Source of the DNA: Paenibacillus dendritiformis | GTDB lineage: Bacteria > Bacillota > Bacilli > Paenibacillales > Paenibacillaceae | Assembly (NCBI RefSeq): GCF_021654795.1 | Contig: NZ_AP025344.1 | Coordinates: 2,170,501 to 2,234,500 of the forward strand | Reading direction: 5' to 3' | DNA: 64,000 nt | Shown here: piece after piece, positions 37,157 through 45,868 of the stretch | Layout of the letters: the number at the start of each line of letters is the position of its first letter | Position numbering within the stretch: position 1 is the stretch's first letter | Position numbers and translations under genes: made by a program | Notes under the pieces: generated by a model | Seen by the model: the letters and a program-made list of their open reading frames with translations, nothing else | Databases searched by the model: none | Told to the model about the DNA's origin: nothing

Positions 37157-39472
37157 ATGAAGCCAAATGAACAGGGAACAGGAAGCGTGACAAATGCAAA
37201 GAGGCAGGATGCCGTAACCGTTGTCGGATATGCGGATCGATTCAGCGTTCAGCCCGGCCAAGCACTGAATTTTATGATTGATACGGCGAGTCCGAGTTAT
37301 AGCGCCAGTGTGGTGCGGCTATGCGGCGGGATGCCCGATCCGGACCATTCGACCTATTTGCCGACGGAACCGGTACCGGCGGACTGCGCCGGCGAATACC
37401 CGGGACGGCGGCAGGTCACCGCGATTGGCTCCTATGCCGAGCTGCCGCTGCCGGAGGAATGGATGCAAGCCGGGGAATTCTCGCTTCAGATGTGGGTGTA
37501 CCCTACGATTCCGCAATACGTCAACGCTCAGACAATCTGGTCTGCCCGATCCGCCGACGGTTCATCCGGGGCGGGTGTGACGCTGGACGAGGACGGGCAT
37601 GTGACGTTTTCATTGAACGGCGGATGCGGTTATTCCGTTGCCGTTCGGGCGGAAGCGCCGTTGAACGGTCATGAGTGGCACTTCGTCGCCGTTCAATATT
37701 CCGGCAGCCGCGAAGAGGCCATGCTCTTCGTGAGTCAACGGGCCGGCTGGAGGCCCGACGACGGCACGCAAGTCTGCAAGGCGGCCGTGAAGCTGGACTA
37801 CAGTCAAGCGGTCATCTCCAAGGTGCTGCTGGCTGCGGATTCGGACTCTGCGGCTCCAGGCGGCGTGTCCCGCCATTATAACGGAAAAATCGGAAACCCG
37901 CGTTTGTTCCAGCATTATTTTTCCGAGGCCGAGCTGCATGATATGGCGCGCGGCACGAACACGGAGCCCGATGGCGCGCATCTCATTGCCGATTATGACT
38001 TCAGCGTCGGCATATCGTCAACCCGCCTTTCCGATCGGTCGGCTGGAGGGCATCACGGGATTTTGCGCCAAGGCGGTACCCGGGCCGTGACAAGCCACAA
38101 TTGGACCGGGGAGCAGACAGACTACCGGCTCGCGCCGGAACAATACGCGGCCATTCATTTTCATGACAACGACATCGAGGATGCCGGCTGGGAAGCGGAC
38201 ATCACGTGGCGGATCCCGGAGGATCTGCGAAGCGGCATCTATGCGCTGAAGCTGGAGGCCGAAGGCAGCGTCGATTACATTCCGTTTTTCGTGCGGCCGA
38301 CGCAGGGAACGGCAACCGCTCCCGTCCTGTTCCTGGCGCCGACCAATACGTATCTTGCTTATGGCAACGAGCGGCTGTTCAAGTATGCCAAAGACTATTT
38401 GGGCGAGGATTATGTTCTTCCGGCGCAGGATGTTTATTTGGACGAGCATCCGGAAATGGGCAGCTCCATTTATGACCTGCACAACGATGGCAGCGGGGTA
38501 CAATATTCTTCCCGGCTGCGCCCGCTCCTGAATATCCGGCCTCATTACCGGAACTGGCGGGCTGTGCGCCATTTCTCCGCCGATCTGTACATTACCGGCT
38601 GGCTGGAGCAGCGGGGGCAGAGCCATGACATCGCCACGGACGAAGACTTGCACCATGAAGGCGCCGATTTGCTGGGACGTTACAAGGTAGTGATTACCGG
38701 CAGCCATCCCGAATATTGGACGCGCCCGATGATGAAAGCGCTGGAGCAGTATATGGCGGAGGGCGGCCGCTTAATGTATCTGGGAGGCAACGGATTTTAT
38801 TGGGTGACGAGTCTCGATCCGGAGCGGCCGCATTTACTGGAAGTGCGGCGCGGCAACGCCGGCTCGCGCTCCTCGGATTCTCCGCCGGGCGAACTGTTTC
38901 ACAGCACGACAGGCGAGCCTGGAGGCATATGGCGTCATTTTGGTTACGTCCCTCAGCGGCTTGTCGGGGTAGGCGTGACCGCTTTGGGCGGCGCCACCGC
39001 ATGCGGTTACCGGCGCTTGGAGGACAGCTTCCATCCGTCGGCGCAGTTTATTTTTGAAGGCATCGGGGATGACGAGATCATTGGCGACTTCGGATACGCG
39101 GCTGGCGGGGCGGCCGGCGACGAGATTGATCGCTATGACCTCAAATTCGGCACGCCTCCGCATACGCTGTGGCTGGCCACGTCCACTGGATTTGATAATA
39201 ATTACCAATTTGTGCATGAAGATCAATTAAATACGGCACCAGGTCAAGGAGGGCGCGAAAACCCGCTTGTACGGGCGGATATGACCTATTTCGATATCCA
39301 CGGCGGGGGCGCCGTATTCTCCGTCGGTTCGATCAACTGGGCCGGGAGTCTTGCCTGGAACGGCTACGACAACAATGTCGCCCGCATTAGCGACAACGTC
39401 CTGAAGCGGATGTTGGCGGAGCACGACAGTCATGCGGCCTCAACGGCCGGTTCGAGTGCCGCGCCATCTTGA
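37157..39472 (+). CDS. N,N-dimethylformamidase large-subunit-like iron amidohydrolase
   Basis: At 771 residues it matches the length and layout of the DMFase beta subunit: an N-terminal beta domain, a LamG-like domain (about 90-280) and a C-terminal catalytic domain beginning at VLFLAPTNTYLAYGNE. The iron ligands reported for the Paracoccus enzyme (two Tyr and one Glu) have matching candidates: Tyr399, Tyr439 and Glu519 (in SHPEYW). The family hydrolyses small formamides, but relatives of unknown substrate are common. GGAGGAATTTCA precedes the ATG. No small alpha subunit gene is adjacent, which DMFase itself needs, so the substrate may differ. No signal peptide is seen. Confidence 0.78.
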   Translation: MKPNEQGTGSVTNAKRQDAVTVVGYADRFSVQPGQALNFMIDTASPSYSASVVRLCGGMPDPDHSTYLPTEPVPADCAGEYPGRRQVTAIGSYAELPLPEEWMQAGEFSLQMWVYPTIPQYVNAQTIWSARSADGSSGAGVTLDEDGHVTFSLNGGCGYSVAVRAEAPLNGHEWHFVAVQYSGSREEAMLFVSQRAGWRPDDGTQVCKAAVKLDYSQAVISKVLLAADSDSAAPGGVSRHYNGKIGNPRLFQHYFSEAELHDMARGTNTEPDGAHLIADYDFSVGISSTRLSDRSAGGHHGILRQGGTRAVTSHNWTGEQTDYRLAPEQYAAIHFHDNDIEDAGWEADITWRIPEDLRSGIYALKLEAEGSVDYIPFFVRPTQGTATAPVLFLAPTNTYLAYGNERLFKYAKDYLGEDYVLPAQDVYLDEHPEMGSSIYDLHNDGSGVQYSSRLRPLLNIRPHYRNWRAVRHFSADLYITGWLEQRGQSHDIATDEDLHHEGADLLGRYKVVITGSHPEYWTRPMMKALEQYMAEGGRLMYLGGNGFYWVTSLDPERPHLLEVRRGNAGSRSSDSPPGELFHSTTGEPGGIWRHFGYVPQRLVGVGVTALGGATACGYRRLEDSFHPSAQFIFEGIGDDEIIGDFGYAAGGAAGDEIDRYDLKFGTPPHTLWLATSTGFDNNYQFVHEDQLNTAPGQGGRENPLVRADMTYFDIHGGGAVFSVGSINWAGSLAWNGYDNNVARISDNVLKRMLAEHDSHAASTAGSSAAPS

Positions 39473-39534
39473 TTCGTCCCGGGACAGCAGAGGGACCGGA
39501 GACGGAATGAGCTTGAGGATGGGGGAAATGAAGG

Positions 39535-40836
39535 ATGACACGTAAACTTGCCGCGATCGTTTTGGCCACCGTGCTTGCCTGTTTTCATGTTGGCTTTCCG
39601 GCCAATTCGGCAGACGCGGCCTCGACGAAGGCGAAAAACATTATTTTTATGGTTCCGGACGGCTTTTCACCCGCCTATGCCGCCAGCTACCGCTTATACA
39701 AAGGCGAGCTGTCCGTAATGGACCGGATGCTGGCAGGCATGGTGAGAACGTACTCGGCCAATTCGGCGCTAACCGACTCCGCCGCTGCCGCGACGGCGAT
39801 GGCGACGGGGCACAAGACGAACAACGGGATGATCGGGACGACTCCGGACGGCAAGCAGCGCCGGACGATTCTCGAGGCGGCCCGGGAACAGGGCAAGTCA
39901 ACCGGTCTGGTCGCCACTTCGAGCATTACCGACGCGACGCCGGCCGCATTTTCGTCGCATATCGCTTCCCGCGAGGAAGAAAGCGACATCGCGCCGCAGC
40001 AGCTGGGAAATGCCGATGTCCTGCTGGGAGGGGGCAAGACCTTCTTTCTGCCTGAGTCGATGGGCGGCAAACAAAAGTCGCGCAATCTTGTGGAGGAAGC
40101 AAGGCGCAGCGGTTACACCATCGTGGAGGACCGCACTCAACTGCAGGCCGCAAAAGGCAGCAAGCTGCTTGGGTTGTTCGCGGGCGGGGACATGGCCCCC
40201 GAGCTTGATCGGGAGCATACGAATGAACCCAGCTTGAAGGAAATGACCGCGAAAGCAATCGATATTCTCCGTCAAAACAAAGCCGGCTTTTTCCTGCTGG
40301 TGGAAGGGAGCCAGATCGATTCGGCCGGGCACTACAATGACGCCGCATGGGCCATGAAAGACACGCAGGCTTTCGAAGAGGCGGTCGCGCTGGCGGTCGA
40401 CTTCGCCCAAAAGGACGGCAACACGTTAGTCGTTGTCGTCGGCGATCATGATACAGGAGGGATGTCGGTCGGCGGATACGGTCAGACGGATGCCAAGCTT
40501 CAAGTGCTGCATCATGTCAAAGCATCCGGACTCTATATGGCCGACAAGCTGAAGTCGGACAGAAGCAATGCCGCAGAAGTGCTTAAAACGTATGCGGGCA
40601 TTGATGCGACTGCTGCGGAAGCGAGCAAAATCAAGAACGCCGAAGATGCGGTCCATGCCATTAACGGCGTCATTAGCGAACGTGCCTTGATATCCTGGAC
40701 AACCTATTTGCACACCGGCGTCGACGTGCAGATCTATGCATTCGGCCCGGGGGCGGATTTGTTCCGGGGATTGCACAACAATACGGATTTGCCGCTTCTC
40801 GTCGCGCAAGTCCTGCATATCGGGTTCGAGCCGTAG
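39535..40836 (+). CDS. Secreted alkaline phosphatase, PhoA family
   Basis: This 433-residue protein has an N-terminal signal peptide ending near SADAAS. It has the metal-binding start NIIFMVPDGFS, the nucleophile Ser82 in TDSAAAATAMATG, EGSQIDSAGHYND and GDHDTGG, all zinc-site motifs of the PhoA/PhoB family. It would release phosphate from monoesters outside the cell. GGGGGAAATGAAGG precedes the ATG. A terminator follows 35 bases after the stop. No PhoP box was identified by eye. Confidence 0.92.
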   Translation: MTRKLAAIVLATVLACFHVGFPANSADAASTKAKNIIFMVPDGFSPAYAASYRLYKGELSVMDRMLAGMVRTYSANSALTDSAAAATAMATGHKTNNGMIGTTPDGKQRRTILEAAREQGKSTGLVATSSITDATPAAFSSHIASREEESDIAPQQLGNADVLLGGGKTFFLPESMGGKQKSRNLVEEARRSGYTIVEDRTQLQAAKGSKLLGLFAGGDMAPELDREHTNEPSLKEMTAKAIDILRQNKAGFFLLVEGSQIDSAGHYNDAAWAMKDTQAFEEAVALAVDFAQKDGNTLVVVVGDHDTGGMSVGGYGQTDAKLQVLHHVKASGLYMADKLKSDRSNAAEVLKTYAGIDATAAEASKIKNAEDAVHAINGVISERALISWTTYLHTGVDVQIYAFGPGADLFRGLHNNTDLPLLVAQVLHIGFEP

Positions 40837-40870
40837 CGTCCGAAGAAAAGGAAGCTGGCTGGGATAAGAA

Positions 40871-40903
40871 GGGGCGGTCTCACAGTGAGACCGCCCCCTA
40901 TTT
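40871..40903 (+). terminator. Terminator after alkaline phosphatase
   Basis: GGGGCGGTCTCAC (from 40871) pairs with GTGAGACCGCCCC with almost no loop, followed by CTATTTT. It is a GC-rich stem of about 13 bp. Confidence 0.8.
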
Positions 40904-40925
40904 TCCAACGCTCGACTCGCCGGAA

Positions 40926-41066
40926 AACTGCAAAAATGCAGCTTTCCTATATGAGGTGTAGTCCGTTACAGGGAATCCTGCAAAACGGCATCAATTTCAG
41001 CCTATTACATGGCAATAAGTCAAAAAACGCCGAAAATAATGTATTTTTGCATCAATTTAAGAAAAT
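40926..41066. repeat. Degenerate intergenic repeat units (CTGCA...CAGC/ATCAATTT type)
   Basis: Units such as CTGCAAAAATGCAGC (40928) and CCTGCAAAACGGCATC (40977), about 49 bases apart and each followed by pyrimidine-rich text, resemble the array at 50540-51050. A 63-codon frame across this stretch has no homology that I recognise and is treated as chance. The gap 40837-41290 holds no other gene. Confidence 0.55.
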
Positions 41067-41080
41067 AGCGGATTAAATAC

Positions 41081-41112
41081 AATGAAATCCTGCATCTACG
41101 CAGGATTTCATT
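41081..41112. repeat. Perfect 12-bp stem hairpin
   Basis: AATGAAATCCTG (41081-41092) and CAGGATTTCATT (41101-41112) flank an 8-base loop. It lies between the converging alkaline phosphatase and flavohemoglobin genes, so it may be a bidirectional terminator without a clear T run, or a repeat element. A second inverted pair, CTATCGGG (41191) and CCCGATAG (41227), lies nearer the flavohemoglobin end. Confidence 0.6.
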
Positions 41113-41290
41113 GCCTCATCCATCATCTGCCGTTTGCCCGCCGCCCGTCTTCTCTGTGTTGTTCCGACTCGCCCCGCTTCCTTAAGCACCGCCTATCGGG
41201 ACAGCCTCGATTTTACCTGAACCTCCCCGATAGTTGGCGCAGACGTCCCCGACATATTGGCGCATTCGTGCTCCTGGGGCAAGCTTGCCG

Positions 41291-42514
41291 TTACGCTTCC
41301 TCCAATACCCCGGCCGGTCCGAAGAACTCGTAATGAATTCGCTCGGGGGCAACCCCCAGTCCGGGCAGAGCCCGATAGACGGCCTTCATGAACGGCACCG
41401 GCCCGCAGAAGTACGTATCCGCCCGCTGCCACAACTCGGCCGGCAACGCGGATGCCAGCCATGTCTCGTCAATGAATCCTTGGCGTTCACAAGTGTCGCC
41501 CGCCTCGGCGCGCTCGTAGCAGACGAAGCTCCGAATGCGTTCATTCGCTTCCGTCAAGGAGCGAATCTCGTCATGGAACGCATGCACCTGGCGGTTCCGC
41601 GCGGAATGAATGAAATAAACGTCCCGTTGCGGCTCATGCTTCGCCAGCGCATGCAGCATGCTCATCATAGGCGTGATGCCTACCCCGCCGCTGAGGAGCA
41701 CGACCGGGGACGAGAGCCCTGTACGCAGCGTGAAGTCGCCGGCCGGCGCCGTCAGCTCCAGCCGATCGCCTTCCTGCACAACGTCATGCAGATAGCACGA
41801 TACGATGCCGGCAGGGGAATGATCATCGCCGCCCTCGCGCTTGACGCTGATGCGGTAGGTCTCCCCCCCTGGAGCCTGGGACAGGCTGTAATGGCGCAAA
41901 TGCGTATTCTCCGAACCCTCCGGCTTCACCCGTACCGTAATATACTGTCCCGGAAGATAAGAAGAGATGGCGCCGCCGTCTTCCGGCTGAAGATAGAACG
42001 ACGCAATGACATCCGATTCCGGCGCCTTGCGGACGACGCGGAAGCTGCGGAAGCCTTCCCAGCCGCCTTCCGCCTCGGCCGCCGCCTGATACATATCGCG
42101 CTCCACCTGGATGAAAATATCGGCGATGACGCCGTACGCCTCTGCCCAGGCCTCCAAAATGTCATCGGTCGCCGCATCCCGAAGCACATCCTTGATGGCC
42201 AGCAGCAGATGCTTCCCGACAATCGGGTAATGCTCCGGTTGAATATGGAGGGCCCGGTGCTTGTGGCCGATCTGCTTCACGACCGGCATAATGTCCTCCA
42301 GGCGGTCGATATGCGCGGCCGCGGCATAAATAGCCGAGGCGAGCGCCTGCGACTGGCGGCCCTGACGCTGGTTCGCGTGATTGAAAATATTGAGCAGCTC
42401 GGGATGGTTCGAGAACATCATCTCATAGAACCGCGTCGTAATCTGTTGGCCATGCGCTTCCAGAACGGGTACAGTCGCCTTCACAATCTCAATGGTGCGC
42501 GGTGTCAGCATCAT
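41291..42514 (-). CDS. hmp: Flavohemoglobin (nitric oxide dioxygenase)
   Basis: This 407-residue protein has an N-terminal globin with proximal His86 in GHKHRALHIQPEHYPIVG, then a ferredoxin-reductase FAD domain (RHYSLS) and an NAD domain (LLSGGVGITPMMSML, YFCGPVPFM). The order and length match Hmp. It converts NO and O2 to nitrate with NADPH in the cytoplasm, protecting against nitrosative stress. AAAGGATGAG lies before the ATG. An Fnr/CRP-type palindrome sits about 55 bases upstream, consistent with oxygen- or NO-responsive control. It is transcribed opposite to its neighbours and stands alone. Confidence 0.96.
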   Translation of the reverse strand: MMLTPRTIEIVKATVPVLEAHGQQITTRFYEMMFSNHPELLNIFNHANQRQGRQSQALASAIYAAAAHIDRLEDIMPVVKQIGHKHRALHIQPEHYPIVGKHLLLAIKDVLRDAATDDILEAWAEAYGVIADIFIQVERDMYQAAAEAEGGWEGFRSFRVVRKAPESDVIASFYLQPEDGGAISSYLPGQYITVRVKPEGSENTHLRHYSLSQAPGGETYRISVKREGGDDHSPAGIVSCYLHDVVQEGDRLELTAPAGDFTLRTGLSSPVVLLSGGVGITPMMSMLHALAKHEPQRDVYFIHSARNRQVHAFHDEIRSLTEANERIRSFVCYERAEAGDTCERQGFIDETWLASALPAELWQRADTYFCGPVPFMKAVYRALPGLGVAPERIHYEFFGPAGVLEEA

Positions 42515-42567
42515 ATCTCATCCTTTCGTAAGTGAAATTCCGCAACGGAATGACTCCAGTCTAACGA

Positions 42568-42583
42568 AGTGATATAGATCACT
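42568..42583 (-). promoter_or_regulatory. Fnr/CRP-like palindrome upstream of hmp
   Basis: AGTGATATAGATCACT contains GTGA-N6-TCAC with perfect dyad symmetry, the CRP/FNR family half-site spacing. A looser TGTG-N10-CACA lies directly beside it (42584-42601). Together they sit where an Fnr, NsrR or ResD input to hmp would be expected; which regulator binds cannot be told. Confidence 0.55.
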
Positions 42584-42780
42584 GTGTGATCTTGCGCACA
42601 GTAAACATGAGATATTCGTGAACGACGGAGCATTTACGAGAGAAACCGGGAGGGAGCCGTTCAAACATGGAGCGGAGCAAGCCAGATACGGGGACAATGC
42701 GATTAAAACAGAACGGAGGCGATATTCGGAGCATAGGTACGGTAGGGCCGGAATATACATTATGATATAATACAGGTATA

Positions 42781-42792
42781 GCAACATGTTGC
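42781..42792. promoter_or_regulatory. 12-bp palindrome in the hmp-yitT intergenic region
   Basis: GCAACATGTTGC is a perfect palindrome about 10 bases after a TATAAT (42766-42771) on the + strand, suggesting an operator over a start site. No regulator is assigned. Confidence 0.35.
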
Positions 42793-42911
42793 AACCCGGT
42801 ATTGGTTCAAAATGCCAAATCAAAAAAAGAAAGGATCAGGATACCAATGTGTCCCCGAAGGATGCTTCCCCAAAGGACAGTCTGGAAACGTTATGATCTT
42901 TCTTACATCTA

Positions 42912-42964
42912 GCTTCCTCTCGCAGAGACCCGTCACTACGATGCAGACTGACTGCGAAGGAAGC
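42912..42964 (+). other. Long hairpin in the leader of the YitT-family gene
   Basis: GCTTCC (42912-42917) pairs with GGAAGC (42959-42964), and TCGCAG (42920-42925) with CTGCGA (42952-42957), around a 26-base loop. It lies about 90 bases before the YitT gene in an otherwise empty 537-base gap (42515-43051). I do not recognise a known riboswitch class. Confidence 0.4.
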
Positions 42965-43051
42965 GTGAAATGATGCGAAGGACCTGCTCCTCTATCTGGC
43001 TTCCCGCCGTCGGTCGAAGGACGAATTCACGAACGACGAGAGGGAACCAAG

Positions 43052-43699
43052 ATGAGGAAAAACGAACAATTACGTCATATTGTATGGATGTTGTTAGGCT
43101 CAATGCTGTTGGCTTTCAGCTATTATCACATTAATTTTCAGAATCACCTGGCTGAAGGCGGATTTGTCGGTCTCGCGCTGATCGGAAAATATACATTCGA
43201 CTGGTCACCCGCGCTGACCGTCCTGATGCTCGATATCCCGGTATTCATCGCCGCTTGGTTCTTCCAGGGGCGAAGGTTCATTATGAACACCGCGCTGGCG
43301 ACGGGAGTGTTCTCCCTGACTTACGAGCTCTGCGAGCGCTACTCGCCGTGGGTGATGAATTTCGGCAGCAATATGGTGCTGGCGGCGGTCGTATCCGGAG
43401 TGCTGACCGGCTTCGCCGCGGGAATCGTGCTCCGCCACGGAGGCGCGACGGGCGGCGACGATATCGTAGCCTTACTCATCAGCCGCTTGACGAAGATAAG
43501 TGTCGGCACGGTGTTTATGCTGATCGATATTGCGGTGCTCCTGGTCTCCTTGTTCTATTTGCCGCTGTGGGATACGCTGTATACGATTCTCGCGGTAAGC
43601 ATTGCGGGCAAGGTCATTACTTGGACCGTACAGGCAGGCGTGCCGCAGCGTGCCGTACCGGTGCGTTCGCAGACAGCTGTTCACCATCAGCATGGTTAA
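43052..43699 (+). CDS. YitT-family integral membrane protein
   Basis: This 215-residue protein has about five hydrophobic segments and the family signature GGATGGDDIVALLISRLTKISVG. YitT/DUF161 proteins are common in Firmicutes and of unsettled function; many relatives carry an extra C-terminal DUF2179 domain, absent here. GAGAGGGAACCAAG precedes the ATG. It stands alone, with a terminator after it and a long leader before it. Confidence 0.85.
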   Translation: MRKNEQLRHIVWMLLGSMLLAFSYYHINFQNHLAEGGFVGLALIGKYTFDWSPALTVLMLDIPVFIAAWFFQGRRFIMNTALATGVFSLTYELCERYSPWVMNFGSNMVLAAVVSGVLTGFAAGIVLRHGGATGGDDIVALLISRLTKISVGTVFMLIDIAVLLVSLFYLPLWDTLYTILAVSIAGKVITWTVQAGVPQRAVPVRSQTAVHHQHG

Positions 43700-43716
43700 T
43701 ATACAACATGAGCGAA

Positions 43717-43768
43717 GGCCCGTCCGATCTCTTCCCGCGGGGGAGGGACCGGACGGGTCTTTTTTTGC
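43717..43768 (+). terminator. Terminator after YitT-family gene
   Basis: GGCCCGTCCG (43717-43726) pairs with CGGACGGGTC (43750-43759), with a GC-rich loop that folds further and a run of T residues after it. Confidence 0.8.
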
Positions 43769-43849
43769 GCAAATTCGGGGGCGGAATGCATGTTCGTCCA
43801 ATTTTTGTCATAGGCTTGTGTCAAAGGCATAATGGAAGGAGGATGACGC

Positions 43850-44660
43850 ATGGAAGGGTTAATGAAATCAATGCTCGATAAGCTGCCTCCGTGGGCGTAT
43901 CAAGTGTTCGCGGTCGTCATGGCCGCGGGTATGATTTTTTATTTCGTGAAGACGCTCTATATCAATAAAAAGCTTAGCGATATGATCGCCGATGTCATGC
44001 GCCGTGACGATCGGATGCAAGATATTCAGCTCCGGATGGACGAATTGCGGAGCGCCCAGATGATGGATGAGCATACCGCCCAGCAGACGTTGTCTGCGCT
44101 GCGCGACGTGAAGCCGTTCATGGATGCGCTGAACGATATCCGGGCGATCGCGGACCCGTATTCCGTCCTGACGGAAGCGTCCTTCCTGCTGCAGCGGATG
44201 CTGGATATTTTGGCCGTCGACATGAAGCTGAAGGCGGGGGGGGCATCATCGCTGCGGCATCTGGCTGCACACGGATCAGATGCTGACGCTGCGCTTCGCC
44301 TCGGCGGGCTTCCCGAAGCATTATGTCGGGGAGCGCCAGCTCCATATCGATCGCTCGGTAGCCGGAAGATCGTACCGGAAGCAGGCGATCGTGCAGATCG
44401 CGGATGTGACGAAGGATGAGGATTGGGAGCGGAATACAGATTCCAAAAGTCCCTACCAGGCATTGATGTGCTTGCCGCTTGGCAGCTACGGGGTGCTTAC
44501 CATCGATGGGCTGGAGCCGTTCCATGACTCCGGCCGGGCCATCGGAGAAATTTATGCATCGCTCTCGACCGGAATCATTGCGGAATATTTCGCCGCCTAC
44601 CGGAGGTGGTCGCAGACCGACCACGGGAGCGCCAGCTTTGGGGCCTATGGAGTCATGTAA
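43850..44660 (+). pseudogene. Membrane-anchored GAF-domain protein, frameshifted at a G8 run
   Basis: The first frame (from 43850) encodes a transmembrane segment (about 17-36), a helical region and the start of a GAF-like domain, then reads into unrelated sequence after the eight G at 44236-44243. The rest of the domain is in another frame, visible from 44244 (CGIWLHTDQMLTLRFASAG) to the stop at 44660, ending with ALMCLPLGSYGVLTIDG and GIIAEYFAAY. Removing one G joins them into one protein of about 269 residues. It may be a sequencing error, a recent mutation or a slippage switch. The complete protein would be a small sensor or adaptor of unknown ligand. GGAAGGAGG lies before the ATG. Confidence 0.75.
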
Positions 44661-44681
44661 GAGGCGCTCGGTTCCATTTTT

Positions 44682-44894
44682 TTATTTGCGAAAAAGCGCC
44701 AGCAGCAGCGATCCGACGATACTGATAATGATGCAGGTGACGATGGGAAAATAAAAAGCAAATCCGCCCTTTTTGACCACGATATCGCCCGGCAGGCGGC
44801 CAAACGGAATCCAGCGGCCCAACCCGGCCCATAATAATCCGATGACGATAAGGATAATCCCTGCCCCAATCAGCAGCTTCGGCATGGAAGGCAT
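44682..44894 (-). CDS. DUF2905-type small membrane protein
   Basis: Two hydrophobic segments flank the conserved WIPFGRLPGDIVVKKGGFAFYFPI of the DUF2905 family. ATG 44894 is chosen because AAAGGAG lies 8 bases before it; a GTG three codons earlier overlaps that site. It has 70 residues and its function is unknown. It converges with the broken GAF gene. Confidence 0.85.
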   Translation of the reverse strand: MPSMPKLLIGAGIILIVIGLLWAGLGRWIPFGRLPGDIVVKKGGFAFYFPIVTCIIISIVGSLLLALFRK

Positions 44895-45105
44895 TGCCTG
44901 CACTCCTTTCTTCCGGCCGCACCCGGCAATCGGGGCCAGCCTGTTCTATTTTATAGTATACCCGCATCCGCAACCGATTCGCATTCGAGCGGATGGGCGA
45001 ATTTATAAAATTCCGATAAAAATCGAGTGCCAGACGGTTACAAATCGGGCAACCTTGGGTATACTAAGAAGGAAAGGCATACCCATCACAAGGAGGGGAT
45101 AGAGC

Positions 45106-45354
45106 ATGGAGCAATTCACGATCAATCTCAACCAAATTGGTGGCGCTTATCAGCAGGGAGATTGGGAGCACATCGACGCCATATACAATCGGGCTCGAGC
45201 GCGAATAACCCAAGGCAGCCCTGTCGTCCTCTATCGCGATACGGCGAACGGTTCATCCATTACCGTCCGTGTCTATGAGCAATTAAGCGAGCTGGAGGAA
45301 TGGATTCAACATATGGAAGAAGAGTACGGTCTGACAGAGCCTTATCTGTTGTAA
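45106..45354 (+). CDS. Hypothetical 82-residue protein
   Basis: AAGGAGGGGATAGAGC precedes the ATG and a clear terminator follows, so the gene is probably real. The protein has no membrane segment and a C-terminal acidic helix (LSELEEWIQHMEEEYG). No family is recognised. An inverted pair, GGGTAT and ATACCC, lies in the 45 bases before the start. Confidence 0.65.
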   Translation: MEQFTINLNQIGGAYQQGDWEHIDAIYNRARARITQGSPVVLYRDTANGSSITVRVYEQLSELEEWIQHMEEEYGLTEPYLL

Positions 45355-45372
45355 CTGTGCTGTCAATATAGA

Positions 45373-45399
45373 GCCGCCGGGCAACGGCGGCTTTTTTCT
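45373..45399 (+). terminator. Terminator after the 82-residue gene
   Basis: GCCGCCG and CGGCGGC form a 7-bp stem with a 5-base loop, followed by TTTTTT. Confidence 0.85.
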
Positions 45400-45484
45400 A
45401 TGCAGAGTTAGGCGTTTAACGGAGTCGGATCCGTTAGGCAGGTAATACAATACATTGTATCTTCAGTGAAAAGGAGGTTACAAA

Positions 45485-45601
45485 ATGAGCGATGGAGTTA
45501 AGGAGCGCGGTTATGGCTTTGGGGGACTCTGGACATCGACAGGCGTGATCCTGGTTCTCTTTATTTTGTTGGTTATCGTATCCCGTGGGTTTATGTACTA
45601 A
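45485..45601 (+). CDS. YjcZ-family small spore-associated peptide
   Basis: This 38-residue peptide begins MSDGVKERGYGFGG and continues with a single hydrophobic helix (GVILVLFILLVIVSRGF). That matches the YjcZ/YitR-like family of tiny Bacillales proteins linked to sporulation. AAAGGAGGTTACAAA precedes the ATG. A close paralogue lies at 47235. Confidence 0.85.
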   Translation: MSDGVKERGYGFGGLWTSTGVILVLFILLVIVSRGFMY

Positions 45602-45662
45602 CCACCGGTAAGCCCCGCTCGCTCTGTTCGGGGCTGGATGGGCGATGATTGAATACATCCGG

Positions 45663-45689
45663 GCGCGCCGCGAACAGGCGCGCTTTTTT
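45663..45689 (+). terminator. Terminator after the first YjcZ gene
   Basis: GCGCGCC (45663-45669) and GGCGCGC (45677-45683) are followed by TTTTTT. A second hairpin, AGCCCCG/CGGGGCT, lies just upstream near 45608-45634. Confidence 0.85.
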
Positions 45690-45868
45690 CGTGCTTCGTC
45701 GAGGTTGCGCCGCTGCTTAGATTGAATGAGCGGCTTATACGCGGGCAGAGGAAGGAGATGGATATTCTCGATCGTCATCCGGACAAGCTGGGAGCTGGCG
45801 TAAGGAGCCGAAGATCGTCTCTTCGGCTCTGCCGTTCGAGCGGGGGGAGAGGCCAAAGGATCCCGGGA

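Noticed and set aside
40885..41076. 63-codon frame after the alkaline phosphatase
   Set aside because: It begins inside the terminator stem and runs through repeat units; no homology.
41234..42535. 433-codon forward frame opposite hmp
   Set aside because: It is a shadow of the clear flavohemoglobin gene on the other strand.
42518..42823. Reverse 101-codon frame upstream of hmp
   Set aside because: It covers the promoter and palindrome region and has no ribosome site or homology.
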